The notes beneath the pieces are model-generated. The model was not told the DNA's origin. It made no database searches and worked only from the letters and a program-made list of their open reading frames with translations. A stretch of DNA of 64,000 bases from Litorivivens sp041625575 (GTDB lineage: Bacteria; Pseudomonadota; Gammaproteobacteria; Pseudomonadales; Spongiibacteraceae), in NCBI GenBank assembly GCA_041625575.1, contig JBFJTG010000007.1, forward strand, positions 1 through 64,000, read 5' to 3'. Below, in pieces: positions 1 through 9,321 of the stretch. A program made the position numbers and the translations under genes. The stretch's first letter is position 1; every line of letters starts with the position of its first letter.

Positions 1-801
1 CACCACTGCATCGACCTGCGACAGAATGTCTATGGCCTGACCCAGCGAGGTCTTGCCGCAGAGGTTTATGCAATCCGCGTGAGCCGTAGGCGGCAGAGCG
101 TGCCGAATACGCTCGGCAACCTCTGAATCTTTGGCAGAACCCATTAGCACGACGCGCCAACCGCGATCGAGATAGCTGGCTGCCAGTGCTGCGTAATGCT
201 TGTCCGGCCAGCGCTTGGCGGGACCAAATTCGGCGCCGGGACACAAAGCCAGTACCTTTTGCCCCACTACCGCGTGCTGCAAAACTTTTTCGGCGTAGAC
301 CGTGCGGGCGCTTTCAACATGAACCTGCAAGGCAGGGCGCGGAATCGGCTTAGGCAACACAGCACCGGGCTCGCAGGCTAGCGCGACAAAGCGCTCTATC
401 ATCAGGGGATATTTCTGCTTATCCAATACGCGGAGGTCGTTAAGCAAGCCATAGCGCATTTCACCGCGCCAGCCTGTTCGCAGCGGAATGTCAGCAAAAA
501 AAGGCACGATGGCGGATTTTAAGGAGTTGGGTAAAAGAATGGCCTGATCATAGGCCTGCTTGCGCAAGTCCAGACCAAGGCGTCGCCGCGCCCCCAACTG
601 CAATTGGCCGTGACCTAAGGGCATGCTCAAACCGCGCCGCACCTCGGGCATGCGTTCCAGCAGAGGCAGGCTCCACTGCGGTGCAAGCACGTCAATTTCA
701 CAGTCAGGGTGCTGCTGACGCAGCACCTTAAACAGGGTCTGTGCCATCACCATATCGCCGACCCAGGAGGGGCCTATGATCAGAATGCGGCGGCTCGCCA
801 T
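1..801 (-). CDS. waaF: ADP-heptose:LPS heptosyltransferase II (partial, C-terminus beyond window)
   Basis: The reverse strand is open from an ATG at 801 to the window edge, giving the first 267 residues of a family that is normally about 345 long. It starts MASRRILIIGPSWVGDMVMA, the N-terminal nucleotide-sugar-binding loop typical of GT9 heptosyltransferases, and carries the CPGAEFGPAKRWP segment of the second Rossmann domain. The enzyme adds the second heptose to the inner core of lipopolysaccharide at the cytoplasmic face of the inner membrane. It follows ilvE by 8 bp on the same strand, as in Pseudomonas, so it is probably the distal gene of the ATPase-glnE-ilvE-waaF operon. WaaC is a paralogue, but the SWVGD start and the ilvE neighbour favour WaaF. 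Confidence 0.93.
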   Translation of the reverse strand, partial: MASRRILIIGPSWVGDMVMAQTLFKVLRQQHPDCEIDVLAPQWSLPLLERMPEVRRGLSMPLGHGQLQLGARRRLGLDLRKQAYDQAILLPNSLKSAIVPFFADIPLRTGWRGEMRYGLLNDLRVLDKQKYPLMIERFVALACEPGAVLPKPIPRPALQVHVESARTVYAEKVLQHAVVGQKVLALCPGAEFGPAKRWPDKHYAALAASYLDRGWRVVLMGSAKDSEVAERIRHALPPTAHADCINLCGKTSLGQAIDILSQVDAVV

Positions 802-809
802 CAGCTTAA

Positions 810-1739
810 TTAATCTTTAACCGGCGCCAGCCATTCACTGCGGGCTCCAGCCCGGCCTTTGACCGAGTCAAAATACATGGCCTGCAACTTTTCAGTGATA
901 GGGCCGCGCTTGCCTTCGCCGATGCGGCGCCCATCCAGCGACTGAATAGGCAGAACCTCGGCGGCGGTGCCAGTGAAAAATGCTTCATCCGCGATATAAA
1001 CCTCATCGCGGGTAATGCGTTTTTCAAACACGGGGTAACCGCACTCTTCCGCCAGAGCGAAGATGGTGTTGCGGGTAATCCCGTCCAGACAGCTGGTCAA
1101 CTCAGGCGTATAGATTTTGCCATCGCGCACGATAAACACGTTTTCACCAGAGCCTTCGGCCACATAACCCTCGTTGTCCAGTAGCAGCGCCTCTTCGCAA
1201 CCACTGTCCAAGGCTTCTTTCAGCGCTAACATCGAGTTGATGTAGTGCCCGTTTGCCTTGGCCTTACACATGGAAATATTGACGTGGTGGCGCGTATAGG
1301 ACGAAGTTCGAACTTTAATGCCATTGGTTTTCGCATCTGGCGACATATAGGCCGGCCAGTGCCAGGCGGCGACAATCACATGGGTCTGTAGGTTGTCCGC
1401 GCGCAGGCCCATGCCCTCGGAACCAAAAAATACCATCGGTCGCAAATAAGCCTCTTCCAAGCCATTTTCGCGCACAACGGCGCGCTGAGCTTCGTTCAGC
1501 ACATCTTTGCTGTAGGGAACTGTCATATTCAGAATATGCGCTGAACGGAACAAACGGTCGGTATGCTCCTGCAGGCGAAATATTGCCGTGCCGTGGCTGT
1601 CAGTGTTGTAGGCGCGCACGCCCTCGAACACACCCAAACCGTAATGCAGTGTGTGCGTCAGTACGTGTACCTTGGCATCGCGCCAGGGAACCATTTCACC
1701 ATCAAACCAAATCACGCCATCGCGATCAGCCATGGACAT
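810..1739 (-). CDS. ilvE: Branched-chain amino acid aminotransferase
   Basis: A 309-residue class IV PLP-dependent aminotransferase that catalyses the last step of valine, leucine and isoleucine synthesis, moving the amino group from glutamate to the branched 2-oxo acid. Visible signatures are IWFDGEMVPWRDAKVHV at the N-terminus, LHYGLGVFEGVRAY, the PLP lysine in the AKANGHYINS segment (Lys161 by alignment to E. coli Lys160) and the FFTGTAAEVLPI phosphate-binding region. The full family length is present. A GAGGAG ribosome site 8 nt upstream supports the ATG at 1739; a second ATG two codons later is possible. It lies 28 bp after glnE and 8 bp before waaF, the gene order of Pseudomonas. Confidence 0.96.
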   Translation of the reverse strand: MSMADRDGVIWFDGEMVPWRDAKVHVLTHTLHYGLGVFEGVRAYNTDSHGTAIFRLQEHTDRLFRSAHILNMTVPYSKDVLNEAQRAVVRENGLEEAYLRPMVFFGSEGMGLRADNLQTHVIVAAWHWPAYMSPDAKTNGIKVRTSSYTRHHVNISMCKAKANGHYINSMLALKEALDSGCEEALLLDNEGYVAEGSGENVFIVRDGKIYTPELTSCLDGITRNTIFALAEECGYPVFEKRITRDEVYIADEAFFTGTAAEVLPIQSLDGRRIGEGKRGPITEKLQAMYFDSVKGRAGARSEWLAPVKD

Positions 1740-1767
1740 TGCTGCTACTCCTCAAGAAATACCTCTC

Positions 1768-4671
1768 TTATGCGTCGTTCGCCGCCATCCATTGCTGCCA
1801 CTGCGCCAAAACAATCTCGCGCTGCGCTGCCACGTCGGCAATCGACACCATGCCTTTTTCCTCTTGCAGGGCTGATCGGTGAACAAAACTGCGGAAGGTT
1901 TTGTATGCCTCGATCAAAGCCAATGCCTGCCCCTCTTCCAGCAAGCCTTCGGCCTGCAAGGATTCCAGCATCCGAATATTGTCGGTGTACTGCGTTAACG
2001 AGGTATACCGGTGCGCCTGGGCGAGAACCGCGTATTGCACCATAAATTCAATATCAACGATACCTCCGAGCCCCTGTTTCAACTCGAACTGATCATTTTT
2101 TTCACCGTCACCACCGGCCAGCAAGTGCTCCCGCATTTTGTTGCGCATGGCGACCACTTCATCGCGCAATTGCTTTTCATCGCGCGGCCGCGTCAATATC
2201 TCTTTGCGCAAGCCGGCAAAACGCTCGGCCAGCGCACTCCCGCCGGCGACCACCCGCGCCCGCGCCAGTGCCTGATGCTCCCATGTCCAGGCGCTATCGC
2301 GCTGGTATTCTGCAAAGGCGGTAAACGATGACACCAACAAACCGGAATTGCCCGAGGGCCGAAGGCGCATGTCCGCCTCATAGAGCTGCCCCAGACCGGT
2401 ATTTGCCGTAAGAATATGGATCATGCGCTGCCCGAGCCGGGTAAAAAAGGTGGGGCCATCGACCGCACGCTCACCGCCAGTGACTGCATTGGCATCGACA
2501 TCGTGGATGAATACGAGATCCAGATCCGAGCCATAATTCAACTCGAGCCCGCCCAGCTTGCCATAGGCCACGACGATAAAGGGCATGTCGGCGTCTGCAC
2601 CGGGCAAGGAACCATGACGCTCGCGCAAGGTCTGCCAAGCCATCTCCAAGACGTGGCTGAGCACCACTTCGGCAATGGCGGACAAGTAATCACTCACCTT
2701 CATTAGGGGCAGGGTGCCAACAATTTCCGAAGCGGCCACACGCAAGACATGCGCGAGCTTGAAGTAGCGCAGGGCCTCCATCTGCGCCTCTTGGTCCTCC
2801 TCGGGAATACGCAGCAACTGCTGACGCAGTTCACTATACAGCCCTTCCTGGTCGGGCACGGAATAGAGGCTGTGCTCATTGAGCAACTCGTCGAGCAGCA
2901 CCGGGTTGCGCGACAACTGAAGTGATATCCAGGGGCTGGCATCGCACAAACGAACCAGACGACTCAGGGCGCCCGGGTTTTCAATCAGCAAGACCACATA
3001 AGCGGTGCGACGCAATACCGACTCTACCAAGGGCAATATTCGCAAAAAACAGCGACCCGGCTGCTGGGCCTCTCCGCAGGCATCGAGTAGTAGGGGCAAA
3101 AACTCGTACAATCGTTCGCGACCGACATTTTGCATTCGCTTAACGGCGCTGCTGTCGAGCAAGGCCAGCAGCCTTCGCGCCACTTCCTCGGCCTCGTCGA
3201 ACTCGGCTGCCTGCAGTTCGCCAAGCAAAGCCTCGCTATCCGCGCTTTCAAGAAAGTATTTCCACGCACGTGTGCTGACTTCCAGCTCCGCCGAGTGATC
3301 CGGCTCGGCAACCACGTCGGCGAAATGAGCGGCAACGCGGCCACGGTGTTTCTCCAATTCGGCGCTGTAGGCTTCCCAGTCACCGGAAAAGCCCATAACC
3401 CATGCCAAGGCCGCGCGTTCTTTGGCCTCCCGCGGCAGCTGCTGGGTCTGGCGGTCAAGCCAGGCCTGAATGGCATGCTCGCTGTCGCGTAAAAAATTGT
3501 AGGCAAGCTTGAGCTCATCAACGGCTTCGGCGGGGAGCTGATCCAAGACCTGTAACTCATCCAGCACCGTCATCAAACGCCGCTCTTGTAACGATTGCTC
3601 GCGCCCACCGCGCACCAATTGAAAACACTGGGCGATAAACTCAACTTCGCGAATACCGCCGCTGCCCAGTTTGATATTGTCGTGCAACTGGCGCCGCTGT
3701 ACCTCGCGCATAATCATGCGCTTCATGTCGCGCAGCGCTTCGATCACCGAAAAATCGATATAGCGACGATAGATAAAAGGTTTTAGATCACTGAGCAGGC
3801 TCGCACCAGCCTTAATATCGCCGGCAACGGCCCGAGCCTTGATCATCGCGTAGCGTTCCCACTCGCGCCCCTGATCCTGGTAATACTCTTCCATGGCATC
3901 AAAGTTGATAACCAGCGGCCCGCTTTGACCGTAGGGACGCAGACGCATATCAACCCGGAATACGAAACCATCGGCGGTACGCTGATCAATGCTGGCGATC
4001 AGGCGCTGACCCAGCTTGATAAAAAACTGTTGATTATCGACTTGCCGCGCTCCGCCAATGGTCTGCCCCGACTCTGGATAGGTAAACATCAGATCAATAT
4101 CGGAGGACAGATTAAGCTCGTCAGCGCCCAGCTTACCCATTGCGAGAATAACCAGATGCTGGGGCTCGCCATCACGATTGCAGGGCTGCCCCCATTCGCT
4201 GACAAGTTGTTTGTGGTGAAAGTCGAGCGCAGCGTTCAAGCAACACTGAGCGAGTTTGGACAGATCGCGGGTGGTTGCCGAGGTGTCGGCAATGCCATTT
4301 AGATCACGCCAAACAATGCGCATCCAGTGTTTGTTGCGAAATCGTCGGAGCGAGCGATCCAAATCGGCTGAACTGTCGATGGGGCCGTCAGGCTCGAAGG
4401 CCAATTGTTTGGATGATTTGGGCACGGTGAGCGCGCCGATCTCAGCCAGATCAATCAGCACTTGCGGACGCTGACGCAGCTGCTCGCTGAAAGCCTGGGA
4501 GCAAGCCAGTACAGTCAGCAATTGCTCGGCAAAAACTGCATCTGCCAGCTTTTGTTCATACCAAAGGCGCTGCGGCTCATCACAAGCCTTCAGCAACTGC
4601 TCCCAGTTGCGCAGGCAATCTGCGCGCAGGAGCTCAGGCAGGGCAGAACTTAAGGCTTGAATATCACTCAT
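1768..4671 (-). CDS. glnE: Bifunctional glutamine synthetase adenylyltransferase/adenylyl-removing enzyme
   Basis: At 967 residues this matches full-length GlnE (946 in E. coli). It covalently regulates glutamine synthetase: the C-terminal half adenylylates GlnA when glutamine is plentiful and the N-terminal half removes AMP by phosphorolysis, both directed by PII. Each half has a nucleotidyltransferase G-x-D-x-D motif: GKLGADELN followed by Asp191 and Asp193 in the AR domain, and GKLGGLELN followed by Asp716 and Asp718 in the AT domain. The start codon overlaps the stop of the upstream ATPase gene by one base (TGATG), which suggests translational coupling. ilvE follows after 28 bp. Confidence 0.97.
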   Translation of the reverse strand: MSDIQALSSALPELLRADCLRNWEQLLKACDEPQRLWYEQKLADAVFAEQLLTVLACSQAFSEQLRQRPQVLIDLAEIGALTVPKSSKQLAFEPDGPIDSSADLDRSLRRFRNKHWMRIVWRDLNGIADTSATTRDLSKLAQCCLNAALDFHHKQLVSEWGQPCNRDGEPQHLVILAMGKLGADELNLSSDIDLMFTYPESGQTIGGARQVDNQQFFIKLGQRLIASIDQRTADGFVFRVDMRLRPYGQSGPLVINFDAMEEYYQDQGREWERYAMIKARAVAGDIKAGASLLSDLKPFIYRRYIDFSVIEALRDMKRMIMREVQRRQLHDNIKLGSGGIREVEFIAQCFQLVRGGREQSLQERRLMTVLDELQVLDQLPAEAVDELKLAYNFLRDSEHAIQAWLDRQTQQLPREAKERAALAWVMGFSGDWEAYSAELEKHRGRVAAHFADVVAEPDHSAELEVSTRAWKYFLESADSEALLGELQAAEFDEAEEVARRLLALLDSSAVKRMQNVGRERLYEFLPLLLDACGEAQQPGRCFLRILPLVESVLRRTAYVVLLIENPGALSRLVRLCDASPWISLQLSRNPVLLDELLNEHSLYSVPDQEGLYSELRQQLLRIPEEDQEAQMEALRYFKLAHVLRVAASEIVGTLPLMKVSDYLSAIAEVVLSHVLEMAWQTLRERHGSLPGADADMPFIVVAYGKLGGLELNYGSDLDLVFIHDVDANAVTGGERAVDGPTFFTRLGQRMIHILTANTGLGQLYEADMRLRPSGNSGLLVSSFTAFAEYQRDSAWTWEHQALARARVVAGGSALAERFAGLRKEILTRPRDEKQLRDEVVAMRNKMREHLLAGGDGEKNDQFELKQGLGGIVDIEFMVQYAVLAQAHRYTSLTQYTDNIRMLESLQAEGLLEEGQALALIEAYKTFRSFVHRSALQEEKGMVSIADVAAQREIVLAQWQQWMAANDA

Positions 4672-6449
4672 CAGCTGTTGTGTGAACTCGGGGCTACGCG
4701 CATGACCTCTGCGATGGTCGTCTCGCCAGCCGACACTTTTTGAGCACCACTCATCCTCAGGGTTTTCATACCTTCTTTCACCGCAACTTTACGCATGCCC
4801 GGCATGTTCATATCGCCGGTCACATATTCCTTAACCTGATCGCTCATCAGCAAGACCTCGTAAATCCCCTGACGGCCATAGAAGCCCGTATTACGGCACT
4901 CCAAACAGCCTTCGGCCGCAAAAAACTCCGCAGGTACTTCAGCGCGCCAGGGAGCGATCAACTGCTGCCAACCCGTCTCGTCCCGGTCCACCGGCTTCTT
5001 GCAGTGAGGACAGAGGGTTCGCACCAGCCGCTGCGCCATAACGCCGAGCACCGTTGCCTTAAGCAGATAAGATGGCACTCCCAACTCTAACAAACGGGTT
5101 ATGGCGCTGGGCGCATCATTAGTATGGAGCGTCGCAATAACCAGATGTCCCGTCAGCGCGGCCTGCACCGCCATTTCAGCGGTTTCCAAATCGCGTATTT
5201 CACCAATCATGATGATATCCGGGTCCTGTCGCAGCAGGGCGCGCACGCCCATCGCAAAATTCAATCCGATCTGCGCATGAACCTGCATCTGGTTGAAGCT
5301 GGGCTCCACCATTTCAATCGGGTCCTCAATGGTGCACACATTCACCTCTGAGGTCGCAATCTGTTTGAGACTGGAATACAAGGTAGTGGTTTTGCCCGAA
5401 CCGGTGGGGCCCGTCACCAGTACAATACCGTTAGGCTGGCGGATCATCGTTTCCCAGCGATTGAGATCTTCGCCGCGCAGGCCCAGCTGATCGAAGCTGC
5501 GCAGTAGCACTTCCGGATCAAAAATCCGCATAACCATTTTTTCACCGAAAGCGGTCGGCAGCGTCGATAGCCGCAATTCAATTTCACCACCCTCGGGGTT
5601 TTTGGTTTTCAGCCGCCCGTCCTGGGGCCGCCGTTTTTCGGCCAGATCCATGCGCCCGAGTATTTTCAGCCGACTGGTTACCGCCGCCATCACCGATGCC
5701 GGCAATTCGTACACAGGATAGAGCGCTCCGTCGATGCGGAAGCGCACGTTACCAATGTCCCGGCGCGGTTCTATATGGATGTCGCTTGCTCGCTGGTCGA
5801 AGGCGTACTGCAACAGCCAGTCTACGATTTTGACAACATGGCCGTCGTTAGCGTCGAGATCCTTGCCGTCGCCCATTTGCAGCAACTGCTCGAGATTTGT
5901 GACGCCTACGGCCTGCCGGTCGGCGTCCTGCACCCCCAGCACCGACTTTGCCAGGCTATAGAACTCTACGGTGTAGCGCGTTATGTCAGTAGGCTTGGCA
6001 AGTACCCTGCGTATGGGTTTACGCAGCACTGGCGCCAAATTTTCTTCCCAAACCGTCTCAAAAGGGTCTGTGGTGGCAACAACCACTTCGGCACCCGTCA
6101 CCGCCAGGGCCAAAATGCCGTAGCGCTGCGCAAAAGCAAAGGACATCACCTGAGTCACTTCGCTGACATCGATTTTTAGAGGATCGATGTGCTGAAATTC
6201 AAGACCGCAATGCTCCGCCAGCCAGCGCATCAGAAAGTCTTCACTCAGCATTTTGCCGGGGCGCTTTGCATTATCCAGCTCAAAATTGGCGATATGCTCA
6301 ACGGGATGAACCGGCTTGCCGTCGCGTTTGGAGGTGAAGTGGGGAATCCGGCGGAAATCGCCAACCGAGATATGGCCCTCCTGCTCCAGAAGGTTCAATA
6401 TGCCCTTGACGGTCAGCGGAGCGCTCAGCTTTTGTACCGGTTTCTGCAT
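4671..6449 (-). CDS. Orphan GspE/PilB-family secretion/pilus assembly ATPase
   Basis: A 592-residue type II secretion / type IV pilus extension-type ATPase. An MshEN-like N-terminal region (about 10-170) precedes the RecA-like ATPase, with Walker A GPTGSGKT at 347-354, the Walker B region DIIMIGEIRD at about 410-419, a conserved LHTND histidine box at 441-445, and a zinc-binding tetracysteine site (Cys480, Cys483, Cys515, Cys518) as in PilB/GspE. No inner-membrane platform gene (pilC/gspF), prepilin peptidase or pilin lies nearby, so its partner machine is encoded elsewhere. It is the first gene of an operon with glnE, overlapping it by one base, where P. aeruginosa has no such gene. It may be the only PilB, or a second, c-di-GMP-responsive MshE-type ATPase; sequence alone does not decide. 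Confidence 0.9.
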   Translation of the reverse strand: MQKPVQKLSAPLTVKGILNLLEQEGHISVGDFRRIPHFTSKRDGKPVHPVEHIANFELDNAKRPGKMLSEDFLMRWLAEHCGLEFQHIDPLKIDVSEVTQVMSFAFAQRYGILALAVTGAEVVVATTDPFETVWEENLAPVLRKPIRRVLAKPTDITRYTVEFYSLAKSVLGVQDADRQAVGVTNLEQLLQMGDGKDLDANDGHVVKIVDWLLQYAFDQRASDIHIEPRRDIGNVRFRIDGALYPVYELPASVMAAVTSRLKILGRMDLAEKRRPQDGRLKTKNPEGGEIELRLSTLPTAFGEKMVMRIFDPEVLLRSFDQLGLRGEDLNRWETMIRQPNGIVLVTGPTGSGKTTTLYSSLKQIATSEVNVCTIEDPIEMVEPSFNQMQVHAQIGLNFAMGVRALLRQDPDIIMIGEIRDLETAEMAVQAALTGHLVIATLHTNDAPSAITRLLELGVPSYLLKATVLGVMAQRLVRTLCPHCKKPVDRDETGWQQLIAPWRAEVPAEFFAAEGCLECRNTGFYGRQGIYEVLLMSDQVKEYVTGDMNMPGMRKVAVKEGMKTLRMSGAQKVSAGETTIAEVMRVAPSSHNS

Positions 6450-6566
6450 TCTCTGTCCCTATTGGGCAAATCCAGCCCTGCAAGATCACACTATTATCAC
6501 TGGCCGGATAGGAGAATTGCCAGCGTCCGGCAAGCGAAAGTCATGAGGATCGCAGTAAATCGGCGG

Positions 6567-6622
6567 TGTTACAATTTTATGACTGCAAGTATACTAGCGC
6601 TCTTTCGAATCAGGAGCGCACA
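6567..6622 (+). promoter_or_regulatory. Putative promoter of the DUF47-pit operon
   Basis: The 173 bp gap between two divergent genes contains a consensus-like -10 box TATACT at 6590-6595, about 28 nt before the start codon. Upstream there is only a poor -35 match (TTACAA at 6569-6574, spacer 15). An AGGAG ribosome site at 6612-6616 lies 6 nt before the ATG at 6623. No clear PhoB box was found by eye. Confidence 0.4.
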
Positions 6623-7300
6623 ATGGCCAGCAACCCTCTCAGTAATTTGTTCGGAAAATCGCCGATCGCCCCTATTCAGCAACATATGATGAGCGCCAAG
6701 GAATGCGCTGAAATACTGCCTGCTTTTATGGAAGCCGCCATCGGCGGTGACTGGGAAGCCGCCAAGAACCATCAAAAAGAGATTGCCAAGCTCGAAAATG
6801 TTGCCGACAAGCTGAAAAAACAGGTACGGATCCAGTTACCCAAGAGCCTTTTCCTGCCAGTACCCCGCTCCGACCTCCTCGACCTCGTCACCGTTCAAGA
6901 CCATATCGCCAATACCGCCAAGGATATCGCCGGGCTGATGCTTGGCCGGCAGATGGAGATTCCTGAAAAGGTATCGGAACTGATGCGCGACTACCTGCAA
7001 CTGTCGATCGAGACGGTTCGTCAGGCCCACCGCGCCATTGAAGAGCTGGACGAGCTGGTGGAAAGCGGGTTTCACGGTCGCGAAGTCGATTTCGTTGAAA
7101 CCCTGATCATCGAGCTCGACCGCCTTGAGCACGAAAACGACAAACTGCAGGTCAAAATTCGCGCAGTGTTGTTCAAGCTGGAAGCTGATTTGCCTCCGGT
7201 CAACGTGGTGTTCCTGTACAAAATTATTGACTGGGTTGGCGATCTTGCCAATGAAGCGCAAAAAGTAGGCTCGCGCCTGCAAATCTTGCTTGCCCGCTAA
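6623..7300 (+). CDS. DUF47 / TIGR00153 family PhoU-like protein (Pit accessory)
   Basis: A 225-residue, predominantly helical protein of the TIGR00153/DUF47 family, related to PhoU. It starts MASNPLSNLFGKSPIAPIQQ and has the family's central PRSDLLDLVTVQDHIANTAK segment. Family members are thought to act as cytoplasmic modulators of the adjacent low-affinity PiT phosphate transporter. The ATG at 6623 is chosen because AGGAG sits 6 nt upstream and the family N-terminus begins there; the open frame extends 19 codons further upstream without a ribosome site. The PiT gene follows 29 bp downstream on the same strand, the usual operon arrangement. Confidence 0.92.
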   Translation: MASNPLSNLFGKSPIAPIQQHMMSAKECAEILPAFMEAAIGGDWEAAKNHQKEIAKLENVADKLKKQVRIQLPKSLFLPVPRSDLLDLVTVQDHIANTAKDIAGLMLGRQMEIPEKVSELMRDYLQLSIETVRQAHRAIEELDELVESGFHGREVDFVETLIIELDRLEHENDKLQVKIRAVLFKLEADLPPVNVVFLYKIIDWVGDLANEAQKVGSRLQILLAR

Positions 7301-7329
7301 CTTTTTAAGCGTATAACCGGAAGTTACTT

Positions 7330-8592
7330 ATGTCTGTTATTGCTGAGCACGGCCAGATCCTGCTTATCCTCACCTGCCTTTTTGGCTTTTTTATGGCTTG
7401 GGGCGTTGGCGCAAACGATGTCGCCAATGCCATGGGCACCTCGGTAGGCTCAAAAGCCCTAACCATCAAACAGGCAATCATGGTTGCCATGGTGTTCGAA
7501 TTCGCCGGCGCCTACCTTGCCGGCGGAGAAGTCACGTCCACTATCCGTAAGGGTATTATCGACTCCTCCATACTCGCGGGCTCACCGGAGCTCTTGGTGT
7601 ACGGGATGATGTCGGCCCTGCTGGCGGCCGGCACTTGGTTGTTGGTCGCCTCAATGATGGGCTGGCCGGTCTCTACCACCCACTCTATCGTTGGCGCGCT
7701 GGTGGGTTTCGCCGCCGTGGGCATCGGTGTGGAAGCCGTGGCCTGGGGCAAGGTTGGTCAGATAGCTGCTAGCTGGGTGGTCTCGCCGTTGCTGGCAGGC
7801 ACCATATCCTACGGCGTTTTTGTTAGCGCCCAGAAATTAATCCTGAACGCCGCCGACCCCTTTGCTGCTGCTAAAAAATATATTCCCTTCTACATGTTTG
7901 CCGTGGGCTTTATTATCTCCATGGTGACCATGGTCAAGGGCTTCAAGCATATTGGCCTCGGCCTGACCTTTGGCGAATGCCTGGCCTATTCCGCCGCCGT
8001 GGGCGGTGCCGTCATGGCGTTCGGATCGGTACTGCTGCGCCGCATCAAGGATGAACCCATTAAAGGTTCATTTCGCTTCGCTAACGTGGAGCGGGTATTC
8101 GCAGTTCTGATGATTTTCACCGCCTGCGCCATGGCCTTTGCTCACGGCTCCAACGATGTTGCCAACGCCATTGGCCCCTTGGCCGCTGTCGTGGGCGTTA
8201 TCAGTTCGGGTGGCGAAGTGGCTTCCAAATCGGCCTTACCCTGGTGGATCCTGCTGCTCGGTGGCGGTGGTATTGTGGTGGGTCTGGCAACCTACGGCTT
8301 CAAAGTTATTGCCACCGTCGGCAAGAAGATCACGGAATTGACGCCCAGCCGCGGCTTTGCTGCAGAACTCGGCGCAGCCTCGACCGTGGTTCTCGCTTCA
8401 GCTACCGGCCTGCCTATTTCAACCACTCACACTCTGGTGGGCGCAATACTCGGTGTTGGTCTTGCGAGAGGGATCGGGGCATTGAATCTGCGCGTTATCG
8501 GCAGCATATTCATGTCCTGGCTAATTACACTGCCTGCCGGCGCCGGCTTGGCTATTATATTCTTTTATATCTTTAAGCAGATATTTGGCTAA
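7330..8592 (+). CDS. pit: PiT-family inorganic phosphate transporter
   Basis: A 420-residue inner-membrane phosphate:cation symporter with about ten hydrophobic segments. Both halves of the internal PiT repeat carry the signature: GANDVANAMG near residues 27-36 and GSNDVANAIG near 273-282, with the paired STTHS (115-119) and STTHT motifs that form the transport path. A GGAAG-like ribosome site precedes the ATG. It lies directly after its DUF47 partner and probably gives constitutive low-affinity phosphate uptake, as opposed to the PhoB-controlled Pst system. The cation (proton or sodium) cannot be told from the sequence. Confidence 0.95.
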   Translation: MSVIAEHGQILLILTCLFGFFMAWGVGANDVANAMGTSVGSKALTIKQAIMVAMVFEFAGAYLAGGEVTSTIRKGIIDSSILAGSPELLVYGMMSALLAAGTWLLVASMMGWPVSTTHSIVGALVGFAAVGIGVEAVAWGKVGQIAASWVVSPLLAGTISYGVFVSAQKLILNAADPFAAAKKYIPFYMFAVGFIISMVTMVKGFKHIGLGLTFGECLAYSAAVGGAVMAFGSVLLRRIKDEPIKGSFRFANVERVFAVLMIFTACAMAFAHGSNDVANAIGPLAAVVGVISSGGEVASKSALPWWILLLGGGGIVVGLATYGFKVIATVGKKITELTPSRGFAAELGAASTVVLASATGLPISTTHTLVGAILGVGLARGIGALNLRVIGSIFMSWLITLPAGAGLAIIFFYIFKQIFG

Positions 8593-8598
8593 GCCTCG

Positions 8599-9225
8599 CT
8601 ACAGGGGCTGGTTCACCCGGAACCAGCCCGCCACACTGTAGCGATCACGCAGCGCCGGGCAGACCTCATGCGGGAAACGCTCACTAAAAAATAGCAACAA
8701 GCTCCCGTATTTTGGTAAAACCCGCGCCACAAGATCATCGTTAAAATCTTCGTACATCAACAATTCACCGCCCCATTCCGCCTCCCAACCCGGGTTCAGG
8801 TAAAGCACAGTCGACAGGATGCGATTGGAGTCGCCAACGAAGGCGTCGCGGTGTTTTTTATAGAATCCGCCCGGCGCGTAGCGCGCAAAATGGGCCTCGA
8901 AATTGAACAGTCCGAGAAATAAACGTCGATTCAGCTCGAGTCGCAAAACCTCCATCCAATCCAGATAGGCGGATTCGACAGCAGACGCATGGCTCAGCCA
9001 ATGAATGAAATCGGTGCGCAGCTTTGTGCGCAGGCGGAAATTGTCATCCCGACCGACACCTGCACGGCGAAAATCCAGATCGGACTCCGGCCCCACGCGT
9101 CGGTAAAGCCCTGCCAGCATGTCATCTGGCAATCCTGCAGACAGGAGACAATAGCCATCTCGCTCCAGGCTTATTGCGAGCGCATCGTAAAAGTCATCAC
9201 ACACGCTTGCGGCGGCAGCGATCAT
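8599..9225 (-). CDS. 2-oxoglutarate/Fe(II)-dependent oxygenase, SM-20/prolyl hydroxylase type
   Basis: A 208-residue double-stranded beta-helix dioxygenase. The iron facial triad is visible as His125 and Asp127 (KKHRDAF) and the distal His186 (RFPHEVCP); Arg195 in the R-Y-S motif should bind the 2-oxoglutarate C5 carboxylate. The segment HFARYAPGGFYKKHRD and the SERFPHEV stretch resemble the SM-20/Ofd1/prolyl-4-hydroxylase group, bacterial members of which hydroxylate proteins such as EF-Tu or ribosomal proteins. The substrate here is unknown. It is convergent with pit (6 bp between stops). There is no signal peptide, so it should be cytoplasmic. Confidence 0.85.
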   Translation of the reverse strand: MIAAAASVCDDFYDALAISLERDGYCLLSAGLPDDMLAGLYRRVGPESDLDFRRAGVGRDDNFRLRTKLRTDFIHWLSHASAVESAYLDWMEVLRLELNRRLFLGLFNFEAHFARYAPGGFYKKHRDAFVGDSNRILSTVLYLNPGWEAEWGGELLMYEDFNDDLVARVLPKYGSLLLFFSERFPHEVCPALRDRYSVAGWFRVNQPL

Positions 9226-9321
9226 CGCGGTATCTCTAATTTATCGGCGCGCTTTTTAATGGATAAATGCGATTTTGTCACGCGTTTATATTGAGCAACG
9301 GTCGCTAATCCTACTCCGGAT

